Below, one piece after another: positions 50,014 through 57,554 of a stretch of 64,000 nt of DNA. Source of the stretch: an uncultured Mycoplasmatota bacterium (GTDB taxonomy: Bacteria > Bacillota_I > Bacilli_A > RF39 > UBA660); NCBI GenBank assembly GCA_900554305.1, contig USGV01000005.1, forward strand, positions 1 to 64,000, read 5' to 3'. The position numbers and the translations under genes are program-made. Each line of letters begins with the position of its first letter. The stretch's first letter is position 1. Below the pieces are notes generated by a model. That model did not search any database. It was not told where the DNA came from and saw only the letters and a program-made list of their open reading frames with translations.

Positions 50014-52170
50014 ATGAATGAATTTATTATTAAAGAAATAGCAAATAATTTAAATATTACTGATAAACAAGTTGAAGTTGTTTTATCTATGTTAGCTGAA
50101 GGAAATACTGTTCCTTTTATTGCTCGTTATAGAAAAGAAGCAACAGGGGCATTAGATGAAGAGACAATACGTTCTATTAATGAAGTTTATGAATATCAAG
50201 TGAATTTATTGAAACGTAAAGAAGACGTTATTCGTTTAATAGATGAAAAAGGTATGCTTACTGACGAATTAAAAAATTCTATTATGAATTGTACAAAATT
50301 AGTTGAAGTAGAAGATTTATATCGCCCTTATAAAGAAAAGAAAAAGACAAAGGCTACAGAAGCAATTGCTTTAGGATTAGAGCCTCTTGCTAAAATGATG
50401 ATGAGTTTTCCTACGAATGGCAGTTTAGGTGATATGGCTAGTAAGTTTGTGAATGATAAGGTAAAGTCTGTTGAAGATGCTATTACTGGAGCTAAGTATA
50501 TTATTGCTGAATGGATTAGTGATAATGCTAGTTATCGTAAATGGATTCGTAGTTATTTTTATAAGAATGGTATCATTGTTTCTAAGATGAAAAAGAATGC
50601 TGAAGATGAGGGTAAGGTATATGAAATGTATTATGATTATAATGAACCTGTGAAATGGATTAAGCCTCATCGTGTTTTAGCGTTAAATCGTGGGGAAAAA
50701 GGGAAAGTATTAACTGTTTCTATTGATGTAGATAAAGAAGGAATTCTTGACTTTTTAGAGAAAAAATTAATTAAAAATGAAAAGTCATTTGTAGTTGATA
50801 GTATTAAAGAAGCAATTGAAGATTCTTATAAGAGATTGATTGCACCATCGATTGAAAGAGAAATTCGTACAGAATTATCAGAAAAAGGAGAAGAAGCTGC
50901 GATTGATAATTTTGGTAAGAATTTAGAAGCTTTACTTTTAACACCGCCAATGAAAGAACAAGTGGTTCTTGCTTTTGATCCGGGTTTTGTAAATGGATGT
51001 AAGTTGGCTGTTGTTGATAAGAATGGTAAATATTTGGATTCTACGGTTATTAAACCATTTTTAAATAGTAATAGTGAAGATAGAATTCGTTTGTCAAAAG
51101 AAGTTGTTGTACAGCTTATTAAACGTTATCATGTAGATATTATTGCGATTGGTAATGGTACTGCTTCACGTGAATCTGAAAAGTTCTGTGCTGATATGAT
51201 AAAAGAATACAAGTTAGATTGTAAATATGTAATTGTATCAGAAGCAGGTGCATCAATTTATAGTGCTTCTCCTATTGCAGCAGAAGAGTTTCCTGATTTA
51301 GCAATAGAAAAACGTAGTGCTGTAAGTATCGGTCGTAGACTTCAAGATCCTCTTGCTGAACTTGTTAAAATCCCACCAGAAGGAATAGGTGTAGGACTTT
51401 ATCAGCATGATGTTAGTCAAAAGAAGCTTTCTAGTTCTTTAGACTTTGTTGTTGAAAAGTGTGTTAATAGTGTAGGAGTTAATGTTAATACTGCTTCTAG
51501 TTCCTTACTTAGTTATGTATCTGGACTTACTAAGAAAGCATGTCAAAAGATTATTGAATACCGTGAGAAGGTTGGTAAAATTTTATCTCGTGAAGAAATT
51601 CATGATAAAAAGTTACTTACAGATAAAGCATATGAACAGGCAATTGGATTCTTACGTATTCCTGATGGGAAAAATCCGTTAGATAAAACGGCAATCCATC
51701 CTGAAAGTTATAACGTTGCGGTTTCATTACTTCAAGATTTGGGATTTACTATTAATGATATTGGTAGTAGTGAGTTGATTGATAGATTGAATAAAATTGA
51801 TGTTAGTAGCTATCAAGAAAAATTAAATACTGATCAATATACCTTAGAAGATGTTATTTTATCGTTGAAAAAGCCTAACTTGGATCCTAGAGATGAAATG
51901 CCTCAACCATTACTTAGAAGCGATATCTTAGATATTAAAGATTTAACTGTTGGTATGAAATTACAGGGTACTGTTCGTAATGTAGTTGATTTTGGAGTGT
52001 TTATTGATATTGGTCTTCATAATGATGGACTTGCTCATATCTCTAAACTTACAGATAAATATATTAAACACCCAAGTGAAGTTGTCAGTGTTGGTGATAT
52101 TGTAGATTGTTATGTTGATGATATTTCTTTAGAAAAAGGAAAGGTTAGTTTGAGTTTACTTCCTCGCTAA
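50014..52170 (+). CDS. tex: Tex-family RNA-binding transcription accessory protein
   Basis: A 718-residue protein with the Tex order: N-terminal helical region (FIARYRKEATGALDEE, EDLYRPYKEKKKTKATEA), YqgF/RNase H-like domain (about 318-450, LAFDPGFVNGCKLAVVD), HhH repeats (about 490-560, SSSLLSYVSGLTKKACQKII) and a C-terminal S1 domain (about 645-715, VGMKLQGTVRNVVDFGVFID). It binds nucleic acids and affects transcription. GGAGGTATTTTG precedes ATG 50014. Confidence 0.92.
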   Translation: MNEFIIKEIANNLNITDKQVEVVLSMLAEGNTVPFIARYRKEATGALDEETIRSINEVYEYQVNLLKRKEDVIRLIDEKGMLTDELKNSIMNCTKLVEVEDLYRPYKEKKKTKATEAIALGLEPLAKMMMSFPTNGSLGDMASKFVNDKVKSVEDAITGAKYIIAEWISDNASYRKWIRSYFYKNGIIVSKMKKNAEDEGKVYEMYYDYNEPVKWIKPHRVLALNRGEKGKVLTVSIDVDKEGILDFLEKKLIKNEKSFVVDSIKEAIEDSYKRLIAPSIEREIRTELSEKGEEAAIDNFGKNLEALLLTPPMKEQVVLAFDPGFVNGCKLAVVDKNGKYLDSTVIKPFLNSNSEDRIRLSKEVVVQLIKRYHVDIIAIGNGTASRESEKFCADMIKEYKLDCKYVIVSEAGASIYSASPIAAEEFPDLAIEKRSAVSIGRRLQDPLAELVKIPPEGIGVGLYQHDVSQKKLSSSLDFVVEKCVNSVGVNVNTASSSLLSYVSGLTKKACQKIIEYREKVGKILSREEIHDKKLLTDKAYEQAIGFLRIPDGKNPLDKTAIHPESYNVAVSLLQDLGFTINDIGSSELIDRLNKIDVSSYQEKLNTDQYTLEDVILSLKKPNLDPRDEMPQPLLRSDILDIKDLTVGMKLQGTVRNVVDFGVFIDIGLHNDGLAHISKLTDKYIKHPSEVVSVGDIVDCYVDDISLEKGKVSLSLLPR

Positions 52171-52181
52171 TCTTTTTTTTA

Positions 52182-52210
52182 TTGTTTTCGTAGGCTTAAT
52201 ATGGTATGAT
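52182..52210 (+). promoter_or_regulatory. Sigma-A promoter of the second kinase-like gene
   Basis: TTGTTT (52182-52187), 17 bases, TATGAT (52205-52210), 25 bases before the start. Confidence 0.6.
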
Positions 52211-52235
52211 AAAAATTAATTTTAGGAGGAGTTTT

Positions 52236-53360
52236 ATGTATAATACTATTTCTAGTCAGCTTGAAGATGCTTTTTCACATTATAATATTACTCCTTCTTT
52301 TTTTCATTCTTTATATGAACAAAGTCCTACTGAGCTAGTAAGTAAAGTTATTCAGAATAATTTTTCTACAGTTTTATCCAAATGTAATAGTTTTATGATT
52401 GTTCCTGTTTTAGAAGAGTTATCTTTACATGATAATATGTATTCTTTTATTTTGGATAATACTTTTCTTTTATTATCTAACTTAGGACATAATTTTTATT
52501 ATCTTCCTGAAAAATTTCAAAGAAAGAAGTATATAAATGAACATTTTATGGAAATAATAAAAAAATATCCTAGGGAAAGTGTTTTTACTCTTGCTTCTTT
52601 GCCTAGTTTTGTTGATTATAGTCATAAACCAGAATTGGATAGTTTTTTAGAAACAAATAAAGAGGAATATATTTTTTATTTATTAGGCAAACAATTAAGT
52701 TATATTTATACAAAAGAACAGTTGAAGGAGTTGTTTTCTGTTATCAGTCTTTTAACAGACGATATTTTAAATGAAGAGGGGTTAAGTTATACCGATATTA
52801 AATGTCTTCCACAGGGAGCTTATTCTGATGTTATAGAGATAGGTAGTAAAGTTATTAAAGTTGGTGGTAAAAGGTTTTGTTATCATGTTCCTAACTGTCC
52901 TTATCTTTTGCAGCCGCTTATTCGTGTTAATTTAGAAGATATTTCATCTATTCGTGGTACTATTGAAGTAGAAGAGAAAGTAGATATGGATTTGAATATT
53001 TCTACATCAGAAGTTTATTCTTTATATGAAAAACTTCGTCAGTATGGTATTATTTGGTTGGATGCTAAAGGAAGTAATATTGGTCGATTATTAAAGGATA
53101 ATAATCTTTATTATTATCAGCCCTTGGCTCTTTCTATGGAAAGTCGAGGCTTACATGGTTCTAATGATTATGTATTATCTAAAGGAGCGTGTGTCGTTGT
53201 TGATTTAGATCATTTGTTTTTAGAAGATGAAGTTTATCATGATCCTGATTTATATCATATATTTCGAACTTCCAATTCTTATTATTATGAAATGCTATAT
53301 CAAGAACATTTAAAATATGCTTCTTCTAAAGTAGTAAAAGAAAAGATAATTAAACATTAA
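52236..53360 (+). CDS. Divergent protein kinase-like fold protein
   Basis: A 374-residue protein. Residues 1-185 are helical and unmatched. The C-terminal half has kinase-like landmarks: LPQGAYSDVIEIGSKVIKVG (loop at about 193-199, Lys208), VEEKVD, a catalytic-loop-like WLDAKGSNIGRL (Asp276, Asn281) and VVVDLDHLF (Asp323/Asp325) in the DFG place. It may phosphorylate a small molecule or protein, or be inactive. AGGAGGAGTTTT precedes the start. It converges on and overlaps the Crp/Fnr gene by 11 bases. Confidence 0.5.
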   Translation: MYNTISSQLEDAFSHYNITPSFFHSLYEQSPTELVSKVIQNNFSTVLSKCNSFMIVPVLEELSLHDNMYSFILDNTFLLLSNLGHNFYYLPEKFQRKKYINEHFMEIIKKYPRESVFTLASLPSFVDYSHKPELDSFLETNKEEYIFYLLGKQLSYIYTKEQLKELFSVISLLTDDILNEEGLSYTDIKCLPQGAYSDVIEIGSKVIKVGGKRFCYHVPNCPYLLQPLIRVNLEDISSIRGTIEVEEKVDMDLNISTSEVYSLYEKLRQYGIIWLDAKGSNIGRLLKDNNLYYYQPLALSMESRGLHGSNDYVLSKGACVVVDLDHLFLEDEVYHDPDLYHIFRTSNSYYYEMLYQEHLKYASSKVVKEKIIKH

Positions 53361-53976
53361 TTTTAATCATCTTTTCATTTTTTTCTATTAATCCTTTTTC
53401 TTCCATCTTTTTTAATTCTCTCATTAGGTTAGCTCTATCTACAAATAAATATTCTGCGATAGCTTTATAAGATGTTGTTACTTTAAAAATATTGTTTTCA
53501 TTCATTCTTTGCTTTAAGAAAAATAATATTTTTTCTTCTACTGTACGTTTCGATAATAGTTCTATTTTTTCATTTTGCTGTTTGTTATCTAGTATTAATA
53601 AGTCGAATAATGTTAAAACTAATTTATGATGAAAAGGACATCCTATATTACAATTTTTTAATATATTGTAGTAGTCAATGAAAATTACTTCTGTTTCTTC
53701 ATTACTAATGATATATATTTCATCTTCTGAATCTTGAAAAAAAAGGTTGGAAAAAATATCATTCTGTTTTAAATCTCTCATGATTGTTGTATTACCATTA
53801 CTATCTGTTTTTACTATATTTGCTTTTCCATAAGTGATGAAACCTATTTTCTTTTTTATCGGAGAATAACTTAAAATTAAATCTTTGTTGTAAAATGTTT
53901 TACGTTTGACATTGACACAGTTTGACAAATTTTTTTTGAATTGTAAAAGTCTTGTTTCATCAAGAGTTTTAGACAT
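53350..53976 (-). CDS. Crp/Fnr-family transcription regulator
   Basis: A 208-residue regulator: N-terminal cyclic-nucleotide-binding-like beta roll (about 20-105), long dimerisation helix, and a C-terminal winged helix-turn-helix (TTSYKAIAEYLFVDRANLMRELKKMEEKGLI, about 167-197). Cysteines are few: Cys20, Cys109 and Cys113 (NCNIGC), the last two possibly a sensor site. It diverges from nrdD1, and a palindrome of Crp/Fnr type lies between them, so it probably controls the anaerobic reductases and itself. Confidence 0.8.
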   Translation of the reverse strand: MSKTLDETRLLQFKKNLSNCVNVKRKTFYNKDLILSYSPIKKKIGFITYGKANIVKTDSNGNTTIMRDLKQNDIFSNLFFQDSEDEIYIISNEETEVIFIDYYNILKNCNIGCPFHHKLVLTLFDLLILDNKQQNEKIELLSKRTVEEKILFFLKQRMNENNIFKVTTSYKAIAEYLFVDRANLMRELKKMEEKGLIEKNEKMIKINV

Positions 53977-53999
53977 TTTTTATCACTTCTTTCTCGTCT

Positions 54000-54028
54000 A
54001 TTTTAACAAATTTTTCTTATTGTTGCAA
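54000..54028 (-). promoter_or_regulatory. Promoter of the Crp/Fnr gene, overlapped by its operator
   Basis: On the minus strand, TTGCAA (plus 54023-54028) and TAAAAT (plus 54000-54005) are 17 bases apart. The -35 lies inside the palindrome, consistent with autorepression. Confidence 0.6.
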
Positions 54029-54040
54029 ATGCAACAATAA
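54017..54040. promoter_or_regulatory. Perfect 24-base palindromic operator
   Basis: TTATTGTTGCA and its exact reverse complement TGCAACAATAA flank AA. The core form TTGTTG-N6-CAACAA occurs again at 57300. Its centre is about 42 bases upstream of the start predicted from a TAGAAT -10 at 54059-54064, the position for class II activation of nrdD1 by a Crp/Fnr protein. Confidence 0.8.
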
Positions 54041-54091
54041 CTTTTTTATTTTGTAGAGTAGAATGGAATCTATAGGATAGGAGAGGTAAGT

Positions 54092-56224
54092 ATGGCAAAA
54101 GAGATTATGGTAATTAAAAAAAATGGTAATTTAGAGAAATTTGACCCAGAGAGAGTTAAAAAGGCTGTTATCGCAAGTGCCGAGCGAGTTATGGTTGATT
54201 TAACCGATGAAGCATTGGAAAAAATTGTTTCTAGAGTATTAGAGTTACTAAATACGCAGACTAGTAACCCTACTGTAGAACAATTACATAGTTGCTGTGA
54301 AATTGCACTAGAAGATATTAATCCCTTAGTCGCTAAAAGTTATCGGGAGTATCGTGACTATAAGAAAGAAATTGTTCATATTTTAGATAAGGTTTATAAG
54401 AGAGCACAAGCAATTACTTATATTGGGGATAAAGAATGTTCTAATATGGATAGCGCTTTAGTAACAACACAAAGGTGTTTAATTTATAATAGTTTAAATA
54501 AGGAACTTTATAAAAAATTCTTTTTAACGGCTAATGAAATAGAAGCTTGTAAAGATGGTTATATTTATATTCATGATATGGCTTATCGAAGGGATACGAT
54601 GAATTGTTGTTTATTTGATATGGCTAATGTCTTAAAAGATGGATTTGAAATGAGTAACATTTGGTATACAGAACCTAAAACATTACAGACTGCTTTTAAT
54701 GTAATGGGTGATGTTATCATTAATACTACTGCTATGCAGTACGGAGGATTTACTGTACCTGAAGTAGATACTGTGTTAAAGAAATATGCAAAGATGAGTT
54801 ATGATATGTATTATAAAGAGTATCTAGATATTAAAGGGAGTAAGTTTAAAGATGAAGCAGATAAGTATGCTTGGAAGAAAACTATTCGTGAGTGTGAACA
54901 GGGTTATCAGGGTATTGAATATAAATTAAATACTGTTAGCTCTAGTCGGGGTGATTATCCTTTTGTTACCTTTAGCTTTGGAGTTGATACTGATGAATTT
55001 GCAGTTATGATTGCGAAAACAATCTTGAATGTACATCGTGAAGGCCAAGGAAAAAAAGGTTTTAAGAGACCGACTTTGTTTCCAAAACTTGTATTTTTAT
55101 ATGATAAGAAAGTTCATGGAGAAGGGGGGATTCTTCGTGATAGTTTTCTTACAGCTATTAAATGTAGTGAAAAAACGATGTATCCAGATTACTTATCTTT
55201 AAGTGGAGAAGGTTATGTCCCAGAGATGTATAAAAAATATGGTAGAATTGTTTCACCTATGGGGTGTCGAGCATTTTTATCACCTTGGTATGAAAAAGGT
55301 GGGATGGAGCCAGCTGATAAAAATGATAAACCTGTATTCATTGGTAGATTTAATATCGGTGCCATTTCATTACATTTACCAATGATTTTAGCCAAAGCTC
55401 GTGAAGAACAAAAAGACTTTTATGAAGTGCTTGATTATTATTTGGAAATGATTCGTAAGATTCATATTAGAACTTATCGTTATCTTGCAAAACGAAAAGC
55501 ATCTACTAATCCGCTTGCTTATTGTCAAGGAGGGTTTTACGGAGGTAATTTAAAACCAGATGATGCAATTGAGCCTATTATGAAGGCCGCTACGGCATCT
55601 TTTGGAATTACTGCTTTAAATGAATTGCAAGTATTATATAATGGTAAGAGTATTGTTGAGGATGGACAGTTTGCTCTTGATGTTATGAAATATATTAATC
55701 AAAAGACTACAGAGTTTAAAAAAGAAGATCATATTTTATATGCCATTTATGGAACACCTGCTGAGAATTTGTGTGGATTGCAAGTTAAACAGTTCCGTAA
55801 AAAGTATGGTGTAATTCCTGGGGTTAGTTCTCGTGAATATGTTTCTAATAGTTTTCACTGTGGAGTTTGGGAAGATATTACAGGAATAGAAAAACAAGAT
55901 TTAGAAGATAGGTTTTGGGATTTATTTAGAGGCGGAAGAATTCAGTATGTTCGATATAATTTAAGCTATAATACAAAAGCCATGGTTACTTATATTGAAC
56001 GTGCTATGGCTAAAGGATTTTATGAAGGAGTTAATTTATCATTATCTTATTGTAATCATTGTGGTCATGAGGAACTAGATATGGATGTTTGTCCAAAGTG
56101 TGGTAGTACAGATCTTACTAAGATAGAGCGTATGAACGGGTATTTGTCTTATTCTAGGGTTCATGGTGATACGATGCTTAATAATGCTAAGATGGCTGAA
56201 ATTTCTGAAAGGAAGTCTATGTAG
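54092..56224 (+). CDS. nrdD: Anaerobic (class III) ribonucleoside-triphosphate reductase, copy 1
   Basis: A 710-residue enzyme: ATP-cone (about 3-90, IMVIKKNGNLEKFDPERVKK), a glycyl-radical barrel with DTMNCCLFDMANVL, a C-terminal zinc site (CNHCG...CPKCG), and the glycyl-radical loop RMNGYLSYSR with Gly683. It reduces NTPs to dNTPs without oxygen, after activation by NrdG. AGGAGAGGTAAGT precedes the start. The nrdG1 start directly abuts its stop codon. This copy is complete, unlike the second. Confidence 0.93.
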   Translation: MAKEIMVIKKNGNLEKFDPERVKKAVIASAERVMVDLTDEALEKIVSRVLELLNTQTSNPTVEQLHSCCEIALEDINPLVAKSYREYRDYKKEIVHILDKVYKRAQAITYIGDKECSNMDSALVTTQRCLIYNSLNKELYKKFFLTANEIEACKDGYIYIHDMAYRRDTMNCCLFDMANVLKDGFEMSNIWYTEPKTLQTAFNVMGDVIINTTAMQYGGFTVPEVDTVLKKYAKMSYDMYYKEYLDIKGSKFKDEADKYAWKKTIRECEQGYQGIEYKLNTVSSSRGDYPFVTFSFGVDTDEFAVMIAKTILNVHREGQGKKGFKRPTLFPKLVFLYDKKVHGEGGILRDSFLTAIKCSEKTMYPDYLSLSGEGYVPEMYKKYGRIVSPMGCRAFLSPWYEKGGMEPADKNDKPVFIGRFNIGAISLHLPMILAKAREEQKDFYEVLDYYLEMIRKIHIRTYRYLAKRKASTNPLAYCQGGFYGGNLKPDDAIEPIMKAATASFGITALNELQVLYNGKSIVEDGQFALDVMKYINQKTTEFKKEDHILYAIYGTPAENLCGLQVKQFRKKYGVIPGVSSREYVSNSFHCGVWEDITGIEKQDLEDRFWDLFRGGRIQYVRYNLSYNTKAMVTYIERAMAKGFYEGVNLSLSYCNHCGHEELDMDVCPKCGSTDLTKIERMNGYLSYSRVHGDTMLNNAKMAEISERKSM

Positions 56225-56767
56225 ATGAGATATCATAATATTACTAAGGCAGATATGCTTAATGGAGAAGGACTTCGTGTAGTTTTATGGGTAAGTGGTT
56301 GCTCTCACCAATGTCCTGGCTGTCAGAATGCAATTACTTGGAATCCTGATGATGGGTTAGTGTTTGATGATGCTGCTAAAAAAGAAATCTTTGATGAGTT
56401 AGAACATGATTGGTGTAGTGGAATTACTTTATCAGGTGGAGACCCGTTGTTTTTGGGTAATCGTAGAGAGGTTGCTGAATTGGTTAGTAAGATTAAAGAT
56501 AAATTTCCTAATAAAACAATATGGTTGTATACTGGGTATCGTTATGATGAATTACTAAGAGAAAAAGAAAATGATAAAGATTTAAATATGATACTTCATC
56601 ATATTGATGTATTACTTGATGGTAAATTCGTCTTAAAGCTAGCAAGTGAGAAAATCCATTATGTAGGAAGTAGTAATCAGGAAATTATTGATGTTCCTAA
56701 GAGTTTAAAGGAAAATAGAAAAATATTATATATTGATAATAATAAGATTATAGAAGGAGAAGTTTAG
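56225..56767 (+). CDS. nrdG: Anaerobic reductase-activating radical-SAM protein, copy 1
   Basis: A 180-residue activase: CSHQCPGC (CX3CX2C) binds the 4Fe-4S cluster, LSGGDPLF and TIWLYTGY follow, and IDVPKSL is near the end. It cleaves SAM to make the glycyl radical on NrdD. No gap separates it from nrdD1 and two bases separate it from dut; GAAAGGAAG lies within the nrdD1 end. Confidence 0.92.
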   Translation: MRYHNITKADMLNGEGLRVVLWVSGCSHQCPGCQNAITWNPDDGLVFDDAAKKEIFDELEHDWCSGITLSGGDPLFLGNRREVAELVSKIKDKFPNKTIWLYTGYRYDELLREKENDKDLNMILHHIDVLLDGKFVLKLASEKIHYVGSSNQEIIDVPKSLKENRKILYIDNNKIIEGEV

Positions 56768-56769
56768 TT

Positions 56770-57222
56770 ATGAGACAAAGAGGTTTTGAAATTGTAAAAG
56801 GTTATGAGGATAAGGATATACATATTCCAGTGAGAAAGACACAACATTCAGCAGGGTATGATATAGAGGCTGCTGAAGATGTTGTTATTCCAAAATATTA
56901 TCCTGGTATTAAGCCAACGTTAATTCCTACTGGATTAAAAGCTTATTGTGGAGAAGATGAATGCTATTTATTGCTTAATCGTAGTAGTGGCCCTAAAAAA
57001 GGGTTTTTGATGGCTAATAGTGTTGGATTGATTGATTCTGATTATTATGGTAATCCTGATAATGATGGGCATTTTTACTTTGCTTATTTTAATTGTAGTG
57101 ATCATGATATTGAGGTAAAAAAGGGTGATGTTATTGGACAACTTATTTTCCAAAAATTTTTAATTACCGATGATGATAATGCATCTGGAGAGCGTCTTGG
57201 TGGCTTTGGGTCTACTGATTAA
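56770..57222 (+). CDS. dut: dUTP diphosphatase
   Basis: A 150-residue trimeric-type dUTPase: motif 1 SAGYDIEA, motif 2 NRSSGPKKG, motif 3 NSVGLIDSDYYGNPDN, motif 4 KGDVIGQLIF and motif 5 GERLGGFGST. It removes dUTP and gives dUMP for dTMP synthesis. Coding within the nrdD1-nrdG1 operon ties it to dNTP supply. AGAAGGAGAAG precedes the start. Loops between motifs are a little longer than in cellular Dut; a related bacterial form. Confidence 0.85.
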   Translation: MRQRGFEIVKGYEDKDIHIPVRKTQHSAGYDIEAAEDVVIPKYYPGIKPTLIPTGLKAYCGEDECYLLLNRSSGPKKGFLMANSVGLIDSDYYGNPDNDGHFYFAYFNCSDHDIEVKKGDVIGQLIFQKFLITDDDNASGERLGGFGSTD

Positions 57223-57298
57223 AAATTGCAAAAAATCAAAGAAGCAGCAAAAGTGATTTTTTTAAAAAACGTAAAAAGCCTTTTTTATAAACTTAATA

Positions 57299-57318
57299 TT
57301 TGTTGAAAAATCAACAAA
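57299..57318. promoter_or_regulatory. Second copy of the Crp/Fnr-type operator
   Basis: TTTGTTGA-AAAA-TCAACAAA, an eight-pair inverted repeat that shares the TTGTTG-N6-CAACAA core with the palindrome at 54017. It lies about 175 bases upstream of the -35 of the predicted nrdD2 promoter, so it may act at a distance or serve a nearer start I cannot define. Confidence 0.55.
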
Positions 57319-57492
57319 ATATAAATATAAATACAGAAAAAAAATAAAAAAATAAAAAAACGATTTTTCTTTATTTTGAAAAATGTCTACCTTTTGTAAA
57401 TTGTCGTAAATCGAACAAAAAAAGTTTTTTGAGGAAATCTATATATATCAATAGTTTTAGAAAAAGAGGGTAAAATTTCTAATTTTTGTCTA

Positions 57493-57521
57493 TTGATTTT
57501 TGAATTTTTGTTACTTACAAT
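57493..57521 (+). promoter_or_regulatory. Sigma-A promoter of nrdD2
   Basis: TTGATT (57493-57498), 17 bases, TACAAT (57516-57521), 34 bases before the start. Confidence 0.55.
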
Positions 57522-57554
57522 GGACTTATGAAAGAAAGATGTGGGAGGTAAAAA

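Larger units (their letters stand above)
57223..57554. other. 332-base AT-rich intergenic region before nrdD2
   Basis: No gene is seen. It contains the second TTGTTG-N6-CAACAA repeat (57299-57318), long A/T tracts, a TTTTTC/GAAAAA inverted repeat near 57363-57385, an ATCAATAG...CTATTGAT pair about 35 bases apart, and a promoter at 57493-57521. No clear NrdR boxes or riboswitch were found. Confidence 0.6.

Noticed and set aside
57223-57554. NrdR boxes or a riboswitch before nrdD2
   Set aside because: The TATATATAT tract near 57440 lacks the flanking CAC/GTG of NrdR boxes, and no structured conserved leader was recognised.
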